Positions 16,620 through 24,093 of a DNA stretch of 64,000 bases are shown in pieces (position 1 is the first letter of the stretch; each line of letters begins with the position of its first letter). Source of the DNA: Roseicella frigidaeris (GTDB lineage Bacteria > Pseudomonadota > Alphaproteobacteria > Acetobacterales > Acetobacteraceae); the NCBI RefSeq assembly GCF_003258945.1, contig NZ_QLIX01000007.1, positions 62,001 to 126,000 on the forward strand. The letters run 5' to 3'. Position numbers and translations under genes: made by a program. The notes beneath the pieces were generated by a model that was not told the origin of the DNA, did no database searches, and saw only the letters and a program-made list of their open reading frames with translations.

Positions 16620-17452
16620 TCATGGCCCAGGGGGCCGCCCATTTTCCCCAATCTGACCACCAAATAGTTGAACGAAAGCGCCTTGCTGCGCATTTAAGGA
16701 CAGCCGCTCAGGGCCAGGATACAACTTCATCCCGTAACTTAAGTAGTTGTCGTTGCGCTTATAAACAAGAGGTTTTAGTATTTGGGCATATCTCAGTTCA
16801 CAGTTCCCATAATAGTCTGACTCCAAACCAGAAGTGATTGATGCGGCATTTAAGTCGGCCACTTGCAGCCCCGCTCTTTTGGAGTGATCTTGAGCGTCGA
16901 TACCGTCAATATCAATAACTGGCCAATGTATGCGAATATCTTCTTCAGTCATCGATTTTAGTTTTTCTAAATATAGACGGAATTCGGCATAGGAAAGTCC
17001 TCCGCGACGAGAAAATACAATTTTTACCCTTCCGTCGCCCTCTTGTACCGACGGTCTCATATCTCTACATAACCAAGAAATACGCTCGATTAGATATCGG
17101 CATAGATAAAAGTACAGTTGATTTTTTCATTATATATTCCTTGGGGTATTATAGTTTTGTTTGCCACGACACAAATAATTCTCATCGGCTTTCCAGATAA
17201 AATCTGAGCCGCAACGGTTCGTTGCCCGTGATTTAGATCCGTAAAATGTAAATCTCTTCTGCCATTTCTTCTGTTGAGACGCGCAGCGATTTCATCACGC
17301 CACTGAACAGTCTCGAGGTCCCGAGACGCCCGCACGACTGTTGCAGACAGTGTAAACCAATGAGAAGCGCCGCCACCACCGCCAGGAACACGATAGTTGC
17401 CTAGCCCGTCATCGCCAGACTCATCAATATAAGCAATAAAGCTGTGTGTCAT
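16620..17452 (-). pseudogene. DUF3800 protein gene, broken by a one-base frameshift
   Basis: The N-terminal part (17452 down to about 17122) has the DUF3800 opening AYIDESGDDGLG, with the acidic DES motif, plus DLHFTDLNHG. The C-terminal part, in another frame, has RYLIERISWLCRD and the closing family motif DHSKRAGLQVADLNAAS. Adding one base to the run of six T (A on the coding strand) at 17122-17127 joins the halves as YNEKNQLYFYLCRYLIER, giving about 277 residues. DUF3800 proteins resemble RNase-H-like nucleases and are frequent in mobile and defence islands; no function is proven. The lesion may be a real mutation, slippage or a sequencing error. Confidence 0.82.
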
Positions 17453-17498
17453 AATACCTATCGTTTCTGCTTACTAAATTGGTGTTGAGATGCGCGTG

Positions 17499-17657
17499 TC
17501 AACTCGACGGCTTGGCCTTCCGTAGGCGATCCGAGCTTGGTACTCTATCCTTACTTACTTTCTCACTGGCTTTATCGCTTTTCGGCGTCGCCAGCATCCG
17601 CCGAAGCACAGCATCCCGCCGCTCGGCGTCCGGATCGGGCTTCTTGTTCTGCGGCAC
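17499..17657 (-). CDS. 52-residue hypothetical protein upstream of DUF3800
   Basis: A GTG start at 17657 is preceded by GGAGG (complement of CCTCC at 17662-17666). The product begins MPQNKKPDPDAERRDAVLRRMLATPKSDK, a charged, helical small protein (quoted here as MPQNKKPDPDAERR and RDAVLRRMLATP). It ends 46 bases before the DUF3800 start on the same strand, so the two probably form one transcript. Short proteins with a similar D-A-x-L-x-R-M-L-x-T-P pattern often sit next to DUF3800 genes, as I recall. They could act as a partner or antitoxin; that is inference. Confidence 0.6.
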   Translation of the reverse strand: MPQNKKPDPDAERRDAVLRRMLATPKSDKASEKVSKDRVPSSDRLRKAKPSS

Positions 17658-17794
17658 CTAAGCCTCCACCACGTTCGAACCGACCCCATATCAGGGTCGC
17701 ATAGCGTAGGGACAACCTGCGGTGTGCCTGTGATCGGTCGTGCGTAGACGAGGGCGCCTTCACGACCCTCAAGTGATCCAGCTACGCTGCCCAC
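17658..17794. promoter_or_regulatory. Divergent promoter region between the two cargo modules
   Basis: 137 bases separate the small-ORF/DUF3800 unit (minus) from the HEPN-like gene (plus). No clear -35/-10 pair stands out. The divergent layout implies that both modules are started from here. Confidence 0.35.
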
Positions 17795-18513
17795 ATGCCA
17801 GCCAAGCCCCTCATCTCCGTGAAGCGAAATGCTCGCTTCATTCAGGATCAAGCGGTCATCCGCCGGCATCCGGGAATGGCCACCCTCATTGCGACTGCGA
17901 TCACCCGATGGGCAGCCGTCGAAGCTAACTTGGGTACCGTACTGATGATCCTGACGGGGGCAAAGGGAGCAGTAGCCGCTGCCATGTACGGCTCTCTGAA
18001 AAGTCCTCAAGCTCGCGCCGACACACTCAGGGCCGTTGCGCGGGTGACGCTTGAGGCTGACGCCAACCGTGTGTTTCAAGCTGCCTAGCGTACCTGGGTC
18101 AGGGCGCCGGATTGCGCAACCGGCTGGCCCATGGCCTCTGGGGACACTCTCCCGACCTCCCAGACGCACTTCTCGTCATCGATGCCGACACCGAACTGTC
18201 AAGACACCGCGACAGCCATAAATATTTATACGAAGACGCAGATAATCCACTCAAATTTGATGCACTCATTGATGCAATAAAAATCCATCCTAAAGATATT
18301 TTTGTCTATTTTAATGAAGATTTAGAGGATGCAATTAGAATAATGGATAAATGCTACGAATACACCCAATCCCTCTGCTTATTGTGTGGCCCCCAAACGT
18401 TAGTCGGAGACCAATTTGTTGATGCCGAGTTCAGGGCTTCGGTAGATGCAGCAAGCGTTCGCGCACTTGGTTACTTAAAAAGTGAGCCTCCGCTTCATCA
18501 ATATCTAAAGTAA
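17795..18513 (+). pseudogene. HEPN-like protein gene, broken by a frameshift
   Basis: A first frame (17795-18088) gives helical sequence such as MATLIATAITRWAAVEANLG and stops at TAG 18086. A second frame (open through 18112-18513) continues with GLRNRLAHGLWGHSPDLPDALLVID and runs to TAA. RNRLAH is the R-x4-H signature of HEPN ribonuclease domains, and the preceding helices fit the HEPN bundle. The two frames differ by one base, with the break between about 18061 and 18110. Intact, it would be about 240 residues. The C-terminal half is AT-rich. HEPN proteins are typical of toxin-antitoxin and abortive-infection systems. The family assignment rests on this motif and the helix pattern. Confidence 0.6.
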
Positions 18514-18688
18514 CCCATCCATTATTTTTCCCAAACTCGATCAACTCCTGCCTGATGATGGCCATTAGCTCATCAAGGTCTATCTGAAGGGTTGCCAGAG
18601 CATCCGTGGCTGCGGAAGAATTTCCGCGAGCATCGTCCTGCGAGCCGAGGCCCATCGGCATCTCGCCCTCATGGTTAGCAGAACTCAT
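18431..18688 (-). CDS. 85-residue hypothetical protein at the right end of the transposon
   Basis: It starts at ATG 18688 and ends with LLHLPKP. AAAGGAGG, 10 bases upstream, is a near-perfect ribosome binding site and lies within the terminal inverted repeat. The product is acidic in the middle (LQIDLDELMAIIRQELIEFG) and probably helical. The last 83 bases overlap, tail to tail, the end of the HEPN-like gene. I do not recognise a family. Confidence 0.5.
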   Translation of the reverse strand: MSSANHEGEMPMGLGSQDDARGNSSAATDALATLQIDLDELMAIIRQELIEFGKNNGWVTLDIDEAEAHFLSNQVRERLLHLPKP

Positions 18689-18699
18689 TGAAAACTCGC

Positions 18700-18720
18700 C
18701 TCCTTTGTCAAAGGGATAAT
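18700..18720. repeat. Right terminal inverted repeat of the IS1595 element
   Basis: CTCCTTTGTCAAAGGGATAAT is the exact complement of 15365-15385. It is followed directly by the second copy of the 14-bp direct repeat. Confidence 0.9.
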
Positions 18721-18734
18721 TAGGCGAATTTTCC
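18721..18734. repeat. 14-bp direct repeat, right flank of the transposon
   Basis: TAGGCGAATTTTCC, the same as 15349-15362 and in the same orientation. Joining the two sides restores an intergenic region of roughly 180 bases between the S24 repressor and the gene at 18817. Confidence 0.7.
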
Positions 18735-18816
18735 TTTATTTCCCCTTGCCGAACACACCGATCCGTGAATACGTTTCCGTTATGTTCTCGCCAGGCGATA
18801 AAGGATCTGCCGCCCG

Positions 18817-19275
18817 ATGACCAGCGCCCCCCGCCCCGGCCATGCCCCCGCCCCGCGCCTCCAGGCCCAGGCGCAGCCCTTCCGCAGCGTCGAGGAGGCC
18901 TGGTTCTGGACCATGGCCGCGCTCGTCGCCCGGCGCGACGGCGCCCGCATCGTCTCCGGCGCCGGTCTCGTCTCCCGCCCCTGCGAGCCGGACGACGTGG
19001 TGAAGTGCCTCGACCGCCTCTACCGCCAGCGGCGGATCGAGCTGCTGCATGTCCGCATCATGCGCATCTGGGGCGAACAGCAGCAGGTGCCGGACTCGCG
19101 CTATCCGCGCGAGAAGGCGGATTGGCGGCTGTGGCGCGAGGCGATGTCCCGCCTCGACTGGCCGCTGCGGGTGAAGGGCATCGTCGACGGCCCGGCGCTG
19201 CCCGCCCCCGAGGGCGCCGAGATCCTGGCCTTCCCCGGCGCCATCCCGGGCCGCCTGCCGGAGCAGCCGCGATGA
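18817..19275 (+). CDS. Conserved hypothetical phage-cluster protein (152 aa)
   Basis: The first plus-strand gene of the phage-like cluster. Its core (SVEEAWFWTMAALVARRDGA, RPCEPDDVVKCLDRLYRQRR and LWREAMSRLDWPLRVKGIV) is a pattern I associate with alphaproteobacterial prophage regions near an S24 repressor. No catalytic motif is seen. In the original arrangement it was divergent from the repressor gene, so it is probably the first gene under its control. The stop overlaps the start of the next gene (ATGA). Confidence 0.75.
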   Translation: MTSAPRPGHAPAPRLQAQAQPFRSVEEAWFWTMAALVARRDGARIVSGAGLVSRPCEPDDVVKCLDRLYRQRRIELLHVRIMRIWGEQQQVPDSRYPREKADWRLWREAMSRLDWPLRVKGIVDGPALPAPEGAEILAFPGAIPGRLPEQPR

Positions 19276-19763
19276 CCGCAGCGGCGCGGCCCCGGCCGCG
19301 CCCGGCGCATCGCCGCGCGGTGCAGGCCGGCCAGCGCGTCTTCATCGTCTTCGGCGGGGCGGCGGACCAGCCCTGGCTGCGCCTGCTGCGCCCCGGCTAT
19401 CGGCATTGCTTCGCGGCCATCGCCGATGCCCGGGGCTGGACGGTGCTCGACCCGCTCACCGGCCGCCTGGTGGCGGCGCGGCTCGAGGTGCCGGCGAGCT
19501 TCGACCTGCCCGGCTTCTACCGCCGTGCCGGCTTCGCGGTCACCGGCCCGTTCACGCCAGGGCCGGCGCGCTGGCGGCTGCTGCCGCCGCTCTCGCCCTT
19601 CACCTGCGTCGCGCTCTGCCGCGCCGTGCTCGGCGCGCGGGCGCCCTTCGCGCTGACGCCCTGGGGGCTGTTCCGGAAGCTGGCAGGCGATAGGAAAAAT
19701 ATCTTGACTGTCCGTTCCGTTGTCGGTAAGACCTCTCTCGCCAACGGGCGAACTGCGCCCTGA
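19272..19763 (+). CDS. Hypothetical phage-cluster protein (163 aa)
   Basis: The start overlaps the previous stop by 4 bases, so translation is coupled. The sequence includes RVFIVFGGAADQPWLRLLRPGYRHCFAAI and GWTVLDPLTGRLVAARL (quoted parts: RPGYRHCFAAI, GWTVLDPLTG). The HCFA/LDP pattern occurs in podoviral gene neighbourhoods, but no function is known to me. The last 25 residues (from GDRKNILTV) use more A/T-rich codons. A strong terminator follows at 19793-19836. Confidence 0.7.
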   Translation: MTAAARPRPRPAHRRAVQAGQRVFIVFGGAADQPWLRLLRPGYRHCFAAIADARGWTVLDPLTGRLVAARLEVPASFDLPGFYRRAGFAVTGPFTPGPARWRLLPPLSPFTCVALCRAVLGARAPFALTPWGLFRKLAGDRKNILTVRSVVGKTSLANGRTAP

Positions 19764-19792
19764 GGCGTCCTCCCGATCCTCCCCCCGACCTG

Positions 19793-19836
19793 CCGCGGGC
19801 CCGCTCCCCTCACCGGGGGCGGGCCCGCGGGCTTTT
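19793..19836 (+). terminator. Strong hairpin terminator after the early genes
   Basis: CCGCGGGCCCGC (19793-19804) pairs perfectly with GCGGGCCCGCGG (19819-19830), a 12-bp all-GC stem with a 14-base loop, then GCTTTT. It separates the two early genes from the structural genes. It could be the site of an antitermination switch. Confidence 0.7.
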
Positions 19837-19883
19837 CGGGCCCGGATCGGCTGCCGCTTTTCGAACCTGACGAGGTGACGCGC

Positions 19884-20105
19884 ATGGGTGGCCTGTTCAG
19901 CGCCCCGAAGCCGGTCGTCGTGCAGACGCAGCCCGCGGCCGAGGCGGTCCCGGCCTCGGCCCCGCCCGAGCAGCAGGGCGAGGCGGCGCGCGTCGCCGCC
20001 GAGGACCGCGCCCGCCGCGGCCTCGCGGGCACCATCGCCACCTCGGCGCGCGGTGTCCTCGACCCGCTGCCGAGCCTGCCCCGCAAATCCCTGCTCGGGG
20101 AGTGA
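19884..20105 (+). CDS. Hypothetical protein preceding the portal gene (73 aa)
   Basis: A small Ala/Pro/Gln-rich protein starting MGGLFSAPKPVVVQTQPAAE and ending SLPRKSLLGE. The ATG at 19884 follows a GAGG ribosome site; an in-frame GTG at 19875 is less likely. The stop overlaps the possible GTG start of the portal gene (GTGA). Short proteins of this kind often precede podoviral portal genes. The function is unknown. Confidence 0.7.
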   Translation: MGGLFSAPKPVVVQTQPAAEAVPASAPPEQQGEAARVAAEDRARRGLAGTIATSARGVLDPLPSLPRKSLLGE

Positions 20106-21544
20106 GCCGCATGCAGCCCGACGACCTCCTGGCCCGCTACGGCCGGGCGCTGGAGCGGCGGCGGCCGCTCGAGCCGCTCTGGCAGGCCTGCTACGACCAT
20201 GTCCTGCCGGCGGCGACCGGCGGCCCGGCGCTGTTCGACGCGACCGCCGCCGATGCCGCCGAGCAGCTCGCCGCCTCGCTGCTGGCCGAGCTGACGCCGC
20301 CCTGGTCCCGCTGGTTCGGCCTCGCCCCGGCGAAGCCGGTCGAGGACCGGGCGGCGGCCGAGGCGCTCGAGGATGCCGCGGCGGTGCTGCAGGGGCATTT
20401 CGACCGCTCGAATTTCGCGGTCGAGATGCACCAGGCCTTCCTCGACCTGGTCGTCGCCGGCACCGGCCTGCTGCTGGTCGAGGAAGCGCCGCTCGGCGAG
20501 GCCTCGGCCTTCCGCTTCGCCGCCGTCCCGGCCCGGGCGGCGGTGCTGGAGGAGGGGCCGGATGGCCGCCTCTCCACCGTGTTCCGCCAGGCCCGCCTGA
20601 CCGCGGCCGCGCTGCACGCCCGCTTCCCGGAGGCAGCCCTGCCGCCGGAGCTGCTGCGTGCCGCGGCCGCGGCGGACCCGACGCAGCACCCGGTGCTGGA
20701 GGCGGTCTGGCCGGAGCGCGGCGGCGCCCGCTACGCCGCGCTGCTCGCCGACCCGCAGCAGCCCCTGCCGCTCGCCGAGGGCCGCTTCGCCGAGAGCCCG
20801 GCCATCGCCTTCCGCTGGCTGAAGGCGCCGGGCGAGACCTATGGCCGCAGCCCGGTGATGAAGGCGCTGCCGGATATCCGCACCGCCAACAAGGTGGTGG
20901 AGCTGGTCCTGAAGAACGCCTCCATCGCCGTCACCGGCATCTGGCAGGCCGAGGATGACGGCGTGCTGAACCCGGACACGGTGAAGCTGGTGCCCGGCGC
21001 CATCATCCCGAAGGCGCCGGGCAGCGCCGGGCTGACGCCGCTCGCCGCCCCCGGCAGCTTCGACGTCTCGCAGCTCGTGCTGCAGGACCTGCGCGCCCGC
21101 ATCCGCGGCGCCCTCCTCGCCGACCGCATCGGCCCGCTGCTCGGCGCGTCGATGACCGCGACCGAGGTGCTGGAACGCTCGGCGCAGGCGGCGCGGCTGC
21201 TCGGCGCCACCTATGGCCGGCTGCAGGCGGAGCTGCTGACGCCGCTCGTCACCCGCTGCCTCGCCATCCTCCGCCGGCGCGGCGAGATCCCGGCGATCCT
21301 GCTCGACGGCCGCGAGGTGGCGCTCCGCTACGAGAGCCCGCTGGCGCGGCTGCAGGGCCGCGCCGATGCGGCGAACACGCTGCTCTTCCTGCAGGCGGTC
21401 GGCTCGCTCGGCGGCAGCGCCGCAGCGCAGCTCGACGCCGCGGCGGCGACGCGCTGGCTGGCGCGGACGCTGGGCGCGCCAGCCGAGGTGCTGCTGCCCA
21501 CCGGGGCCGCGGCCGCCGCCGCCGGCGGGCCCTCCGGCGCATGA
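20102..21544 (+). CDS. Podovirus portal (head-tail connector) protein, T7 gp8-like
   Basis: 480 residues. The portal forms the dodecameric ring at one capsid vertex through which DNA is packaged. Family features are LLARYGRALERRRPLEPLWQACYDHVLP at the N-terminus, ASLLAELTPPWSRWFGL, and the conserved middle AFRWLKAPGETYGRSPVMKALPDIRTANKVVELVLKNASIAV (parts: GETYGRSPVMKALPD, TANKVVELVLKNA). MTATEVLERSAQAARLLG is typical of head-to-tail connecting proteins. A GTG at 20102 overlaps the previous stop; an ATG three codons on (20111) is an alternative. It begins the virion gene block. Confidence 0.9.
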   Translation: MSRMQPDDLLARYGRALERRRPLEPLWQACYDHVLPAATGGPALFDATAADAAEQLAASLLAELTPPWSRWFGLAPAKPVEDRAAAEALEDAAAVLQGHFDRSNFAVEMHQAFLDLVVAGTGLLLVEEAPLGEASAFRFAAVPARAAVLEEGPDGRLSTVFRQARLTAAALHARFPEAALPPELLRAAAAADPTQHPVLEAVWPERGGARYAALLADPQQPLPLAEGRFAESPAIAFRWLKAPGETYGRSPVMKALPDIRTANKVVELVLKNASIAVTGIWQAEDDGVLNPDTVKLVPGAIIPKAPGSAGLTPLAAPGSFDVSQLVLQDLRARIRGALLADRIGPLLGASMTATEVLERSAQAARLLGATYGRLQAELLTPLVTRCLAILRRRGEIPAILLDGREVALRYESPLARLQGRADAANTLLFLQAVGSLGGSAAAQLDAAAATRWLARTLGAPAEVLLPTGAAAAAAGGPSGA

Positions 21545-21600
21545 CCGCCGGCACGCCCGCGGGCCGCGCCCCTTCCAACCCCCAACCGGGAGTGATCCGC

Positions 21601-22353
21601 ATGCCTGAGGACCTGCTGCAGCCGCCGGCCGAGGCCGCGCCGACGGCCGAGCCCCCGAAGCCCGCCGCCCGCCCGCCCGAGGTGCCGGAGAAATTCTGGG
21701 ACGCCGCGGCCGGCACGCTGCGCACCGAGGCGCTGCTGAAATCCTATCTCGAGCTCGAGCGCCGGCTGTCGCAACGCGCCGCCCGGCCCGGCGCCGACGC
21801 CGCGCCGGAGGAGCTCGCGCGCTTCCGCCAGGCCATGGGCATCCCGGAAAGCCCGGAGGGCTACAGCATCACCGCGCCGCACGCGCTCTGCTGCGCCGAT
21901 GCCGAGGTGAACGGGCAACTGCACGCGGCGCATTTCAGCCAGGACCAGGCGCAGCTCGTCTACGACCTGGCGGCGCAGAAGCTGCTGCCGCTGATCGCCG
22001 AGGCGGCGGCGGCCTACGAGGCCGACCGCCAGCGCGCGGCGCTCGTCGCGCATTACGGCGGCGAGGATGCCTATCGCCGCATCGCCGGCCAGCTCGCGGC
22101 CTGGGGCCAGGCGAAGCTGCCGCCCACGGTCTATGCCGCGCTCGCCTCGACCGCCGAGGGGGTGATGGCGCTCGAGCAGATGATGCGCGGGCAGGAGCCC
22201 GGCCTCGCCCGCGAGAGCGCCCCGCCCGGCGCCGAGAGCGAGACCGAGCTGCGCGCCCTGATGCGCGATCCGCGCTACTGGCGCACGCGGGATCCGCAAT
22301 TCATCCAGCGCGTGACCGAGGGCTTCCGCCGCCTCGTCGGCAGCCCCGGCTGA
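21601..22353 (+). CDS. Capsid assembly scaffold protein
   Basis: A 250-residue acidic, helix-rich protein between portal and capsid genes, the place of T7 gene 9. It contains EVPEKFWDAAAGTLRTEALLKSYLELERRLS and MGIPESPEGYSI (parts), as in podoviral scaffolding proteins that start with a W-D-x-x-x-G-x-x-R/N-x-x-x-L-x-x-S-Y motif. GGGAGTG 7 bases before the ATG at 21601 supports this start; an ATG at 21541 that overlaps the portal stop would add 20 residues. Confidence 0.85.
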   Translation: MPEDLLQPPAEAAPTAEPPKPAARPPEVPEKFWDAAAGTLRTEALLKSYLELERRLSQRAARPGADAAPEELARFRQAMGIPESPEGYSITAPHALCCADAEVNGQLHAAHFSQDQAQLVYDLAAQKLLPLIAEAAAAYEADRQRAALVAHYGGEDAYRRIAGQLAAWGQAKLPPTVYAALASTAEGVMALEQMMRGQEPGLARESAPPGAESETELRALMRDPRYWRTRDPQFIQRVTEGFRRLVGSPG

Positions 22354-22616
22354 ACCGGGCGGGGCTCGAGCCCCCCTTTCCCGGAGGCTCGCCCCGCCGC
22401 CCGGGGCCTTGCGCCGCCACCGGCGCGGGGCCCCGTTCCGGGGGCGGGTGACGCGGCGGGCCCGAGGCCCTCGCCGCGTCCCCGCCCCCGCCCCCTTCCC
22501 ATGGCCGCGCCCAACCCGCCCCGGCGGGCGCGCGGCCCTGCGCGCCGCGATGGCCCGGCTTTGCCGGCCAACCGGACCGGCACGCCCCACTCCGCCACCA
22601 GCAGAAGGACGGCACC

Positions 22617-23450
22617 ATGTCCGCGTCCATCGACCAGGCCTTCATCAAGCAGTACGAGGCCGAGGTGCAGGAGGCCTACCAGCGCCAGGGCTCCAAGCTG
22701 CGCCCGACGGTGCGCAGCAAGACCGAGGTGCGCGGCGCCTCGACCGTCTTCCACAAGGTCGGCACCGGCACCGCGGCCGCCAAGGCGCGCAACGGCGTCG
22801 TCCCGGTGATGAACATCGACCACACCGCGGTCGAGTGCTTCCTGCAGGACTACTACGCCGGCGACTGGGTGGACCGGCTCGACGAGCTGAAGACCAACAT
22901 CGACGAGCGCGCCGTCGCGGCGAATGCCGGCGCCTATGCGCTCGGCCGCAAGACCGACGAGCTGATCATCGCCGCGATGGACAGCTCCACCCGCGAGGCG
23001 ATCGGCACGAATGCCGGCGAGACCGACACGGACGGCCTGACCCGCGCCAAGGTGCTGCTCGCCTTCCAGATGCTCGGCAATGCCGACGTGCCGGATGACG
23101 GCCAGCGCTACGCGGTGGTCGGCTGGAAGCAGTGGAGCGAGCTGCTCACCATCCAGGAATTCGCCAACGCCCAGTATATCGGCGACGGCGACCTGCCCTG
23201 GAAGGGCACCCAGGCGAAGCGCTGGCTCGGCGCCACCTGGACCCCGCATAGCGGCCTGAGCAAGAACGGCGCGCTGCGCTACTGCTACTTCTACCACAAG
23301 ACGGCGATCGGCCATGGCGCGGGCATGGAGATCACCACCGACATCACCTGGCACGGCGACCGCGCCGCGCATTTCGTCAACACCATGATGAGCCAGGGCG
23401 CCGTGCTGGTGAACGAGACCGGCGTCGTCCGGATGCGCTGCAAGGAATAG
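22617..23450 (+). CDS. Major capsid protein
   Basis: A 277-residue phage capsid protein of the podoviral type, following the scaffold gene. Features include SIDQAFIKQYEAEVQEAYQRQGSKL near the N-terminus, a beta-rich middle (MNIDHTAVECFLQDYYAGDWVD), GRKTDELIIAAMD, VVGWKQWSELLTI and the C-terminal GAGMEITTDITWHGDRAAHFVN. RBS AGAAGGA is 9 bases upstream. The 263-base gap before it holds only GC-rich hairpins. This short version is complete, with no decoration domain. Confidence 0.9.
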   Translation: MSASIDQAFIKQYEAEVQEAYQRQGSKLRPTVRSKTEVRGASTVFHKVGTGTAAAKARNGVVPVMNIDHTAVECFLQDYYAGDWVDRLDELKTNIDERAVAANAGAYALGRKTDELIIAAMDSSTREAIGTNAGETDTDGLTRAKVLLAFQMLGNADVPDDGQRYAVVGWKQWSELLTIQEFANAQYIGDGDLPWKGTQAKRWLGATWTPHSGLSKNGALRYCYFYHKTAIGHGAGMEITTDITWHGDRAAHFVNTMMSQGAVLVNETGVVRMRCKE

Positions 23451-23462
23451 CCCCTGCCGCGC

Positions 23463-23488
23463 GGCCCCACCCGGCTTCGGGTGGGGCC
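23463..23488. terminator. Hairpin after the capsid gene
   Basis: GGCCCCACCCG-GCTT-CGGGTGGGGCC, an 11-bp perfect stem 12 bases after the capsid stop, without a T-run. It is a likely partial terminator or RNA-stabilising hairpin that keeps capsid mRNA abundant, as after T7 gene 10. Confidence 0.55.
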
Positions 23489-23520
23489 ATCCCGCTTCCC
23501 GTCCAGCCGGAGTTCCCCCG

Positions 23521-24090
23521 ATGGCCCTCTCCGCCCTCGCGCTCTGCGCGCGCGCGCTGCTGAAGATCGGCGCGCAGCCCATCGCCTCGCTCGACGAAGG
23601 CACCGCCGAGGCCGAGGTCGCGGCCAACCTCTATCCCGGCCTGCGCGACGCGCTGCTGGCCGCGCATCCCTGGAGCTTCGCCACCGGCCAGGAGACCCTG
23701 CCGCGCCTCGCCGCCCAGCCGGCGGCCGATTTCCTGCACGCCTTCCAGCTCCCCGCCGGCTTCCTGCGCGCCCTCTCGGCAGGCGCGCCGGGGCGTGGCC
23801 GCGGCCTGGCCTACCGCATCCTCGAGGACCGCCTGCACTGCAACGCCCAGCAGGTGGTGCTGACCTACATCTTCCGCCCGGAGGAGAGCGCCTTCCCGCC
23901 GCATTTCGCCGCCGCCCTCGTCGCGCGCCTCGCCGCCGAGTTCTGCATCCCGCTGACCGAGAGCACCGGCCGCGCCCAGCTCCTCGCCTCCCAGGCCGAG
24001 GCGGAGTTCCGCGCCGCGCGCCGCGCCGACAGCCAGCAGGCGACGCCGCGCGCCATCGAGGATTTCCCGCTGGTCAGCGTGCGGGGCTGA
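23521..24090 (+). CDS. Tail tubular protein A-like (T7 gp11) adaptor
   Basis: 189 residues in the position of T7 gene 11, which joins portal and tail nozzle. ALCARALLKIGAQPIASLDEGTAEAEVAANLYPGLRDALLAAHPWSFA (parts: LLKIGAQPIASLDEGTAE, LAAHPWSFA) and FAAALVARLAAEFCIPLTES are diagnostic of phage tail tubular A proteins. GGAG lies 9 bases upstream. The nozzle gene starts 3 bases after the stop, so the two are coupled. Confidence 0.88.
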   Translation: MALSALALCARALLKIGAQPIASLDEGTAEAEVAANLYPGLRDALLAAHPWSFATGQETLPRLAAQPAADFLHAFQLPAGFLRALSAGAPGRGRGLAYRILEDRLHCNAQQVVLTYIFRPEESAFPPHFAAALVARLAAEFCIPLTESTGRAQLLASQAEAEFRAARRADSQQATPRAIEDFPLVSVRG

Positions 24091-24093
24091 GCG

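Larger units (their letters stand above)
15363..18720. mobile_element. IS1595-family transposon with cargo genes
   Basis: A 3358-bp element bounded by a 21-bp perfect inverted repeat (15365-15385 and 18700-18720) and a 14-bp direct repeat. It carries an IS1595-type DDE transposase and four cargo ORFs. These are much more AT-rich than the chromosome: 15 of 60 bases at 17101-17160 are G or C. Passenger genes are known in this IS family. It is inserted in the control region of the phage-like cluster. Two of the cargo genes are frameshifted, while the transposase is intact. Confidence 0.85.

Noticed and set aside
17122-17127. Programmed ribosomal frameshift in DUF3800
   Set aside because: The A6 run alone, without a clear downstream stimulatory structure or upstream Shine-Dalgarno-like element, is not enough; kept only as one possibility.
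17555-18169. Minus-strand 204-codon frame across the cargo promoter region
   Set aside because: It overlaps the real 52-codon ORF in another frame and the HEPN-like gene; composition shows no coding bias.
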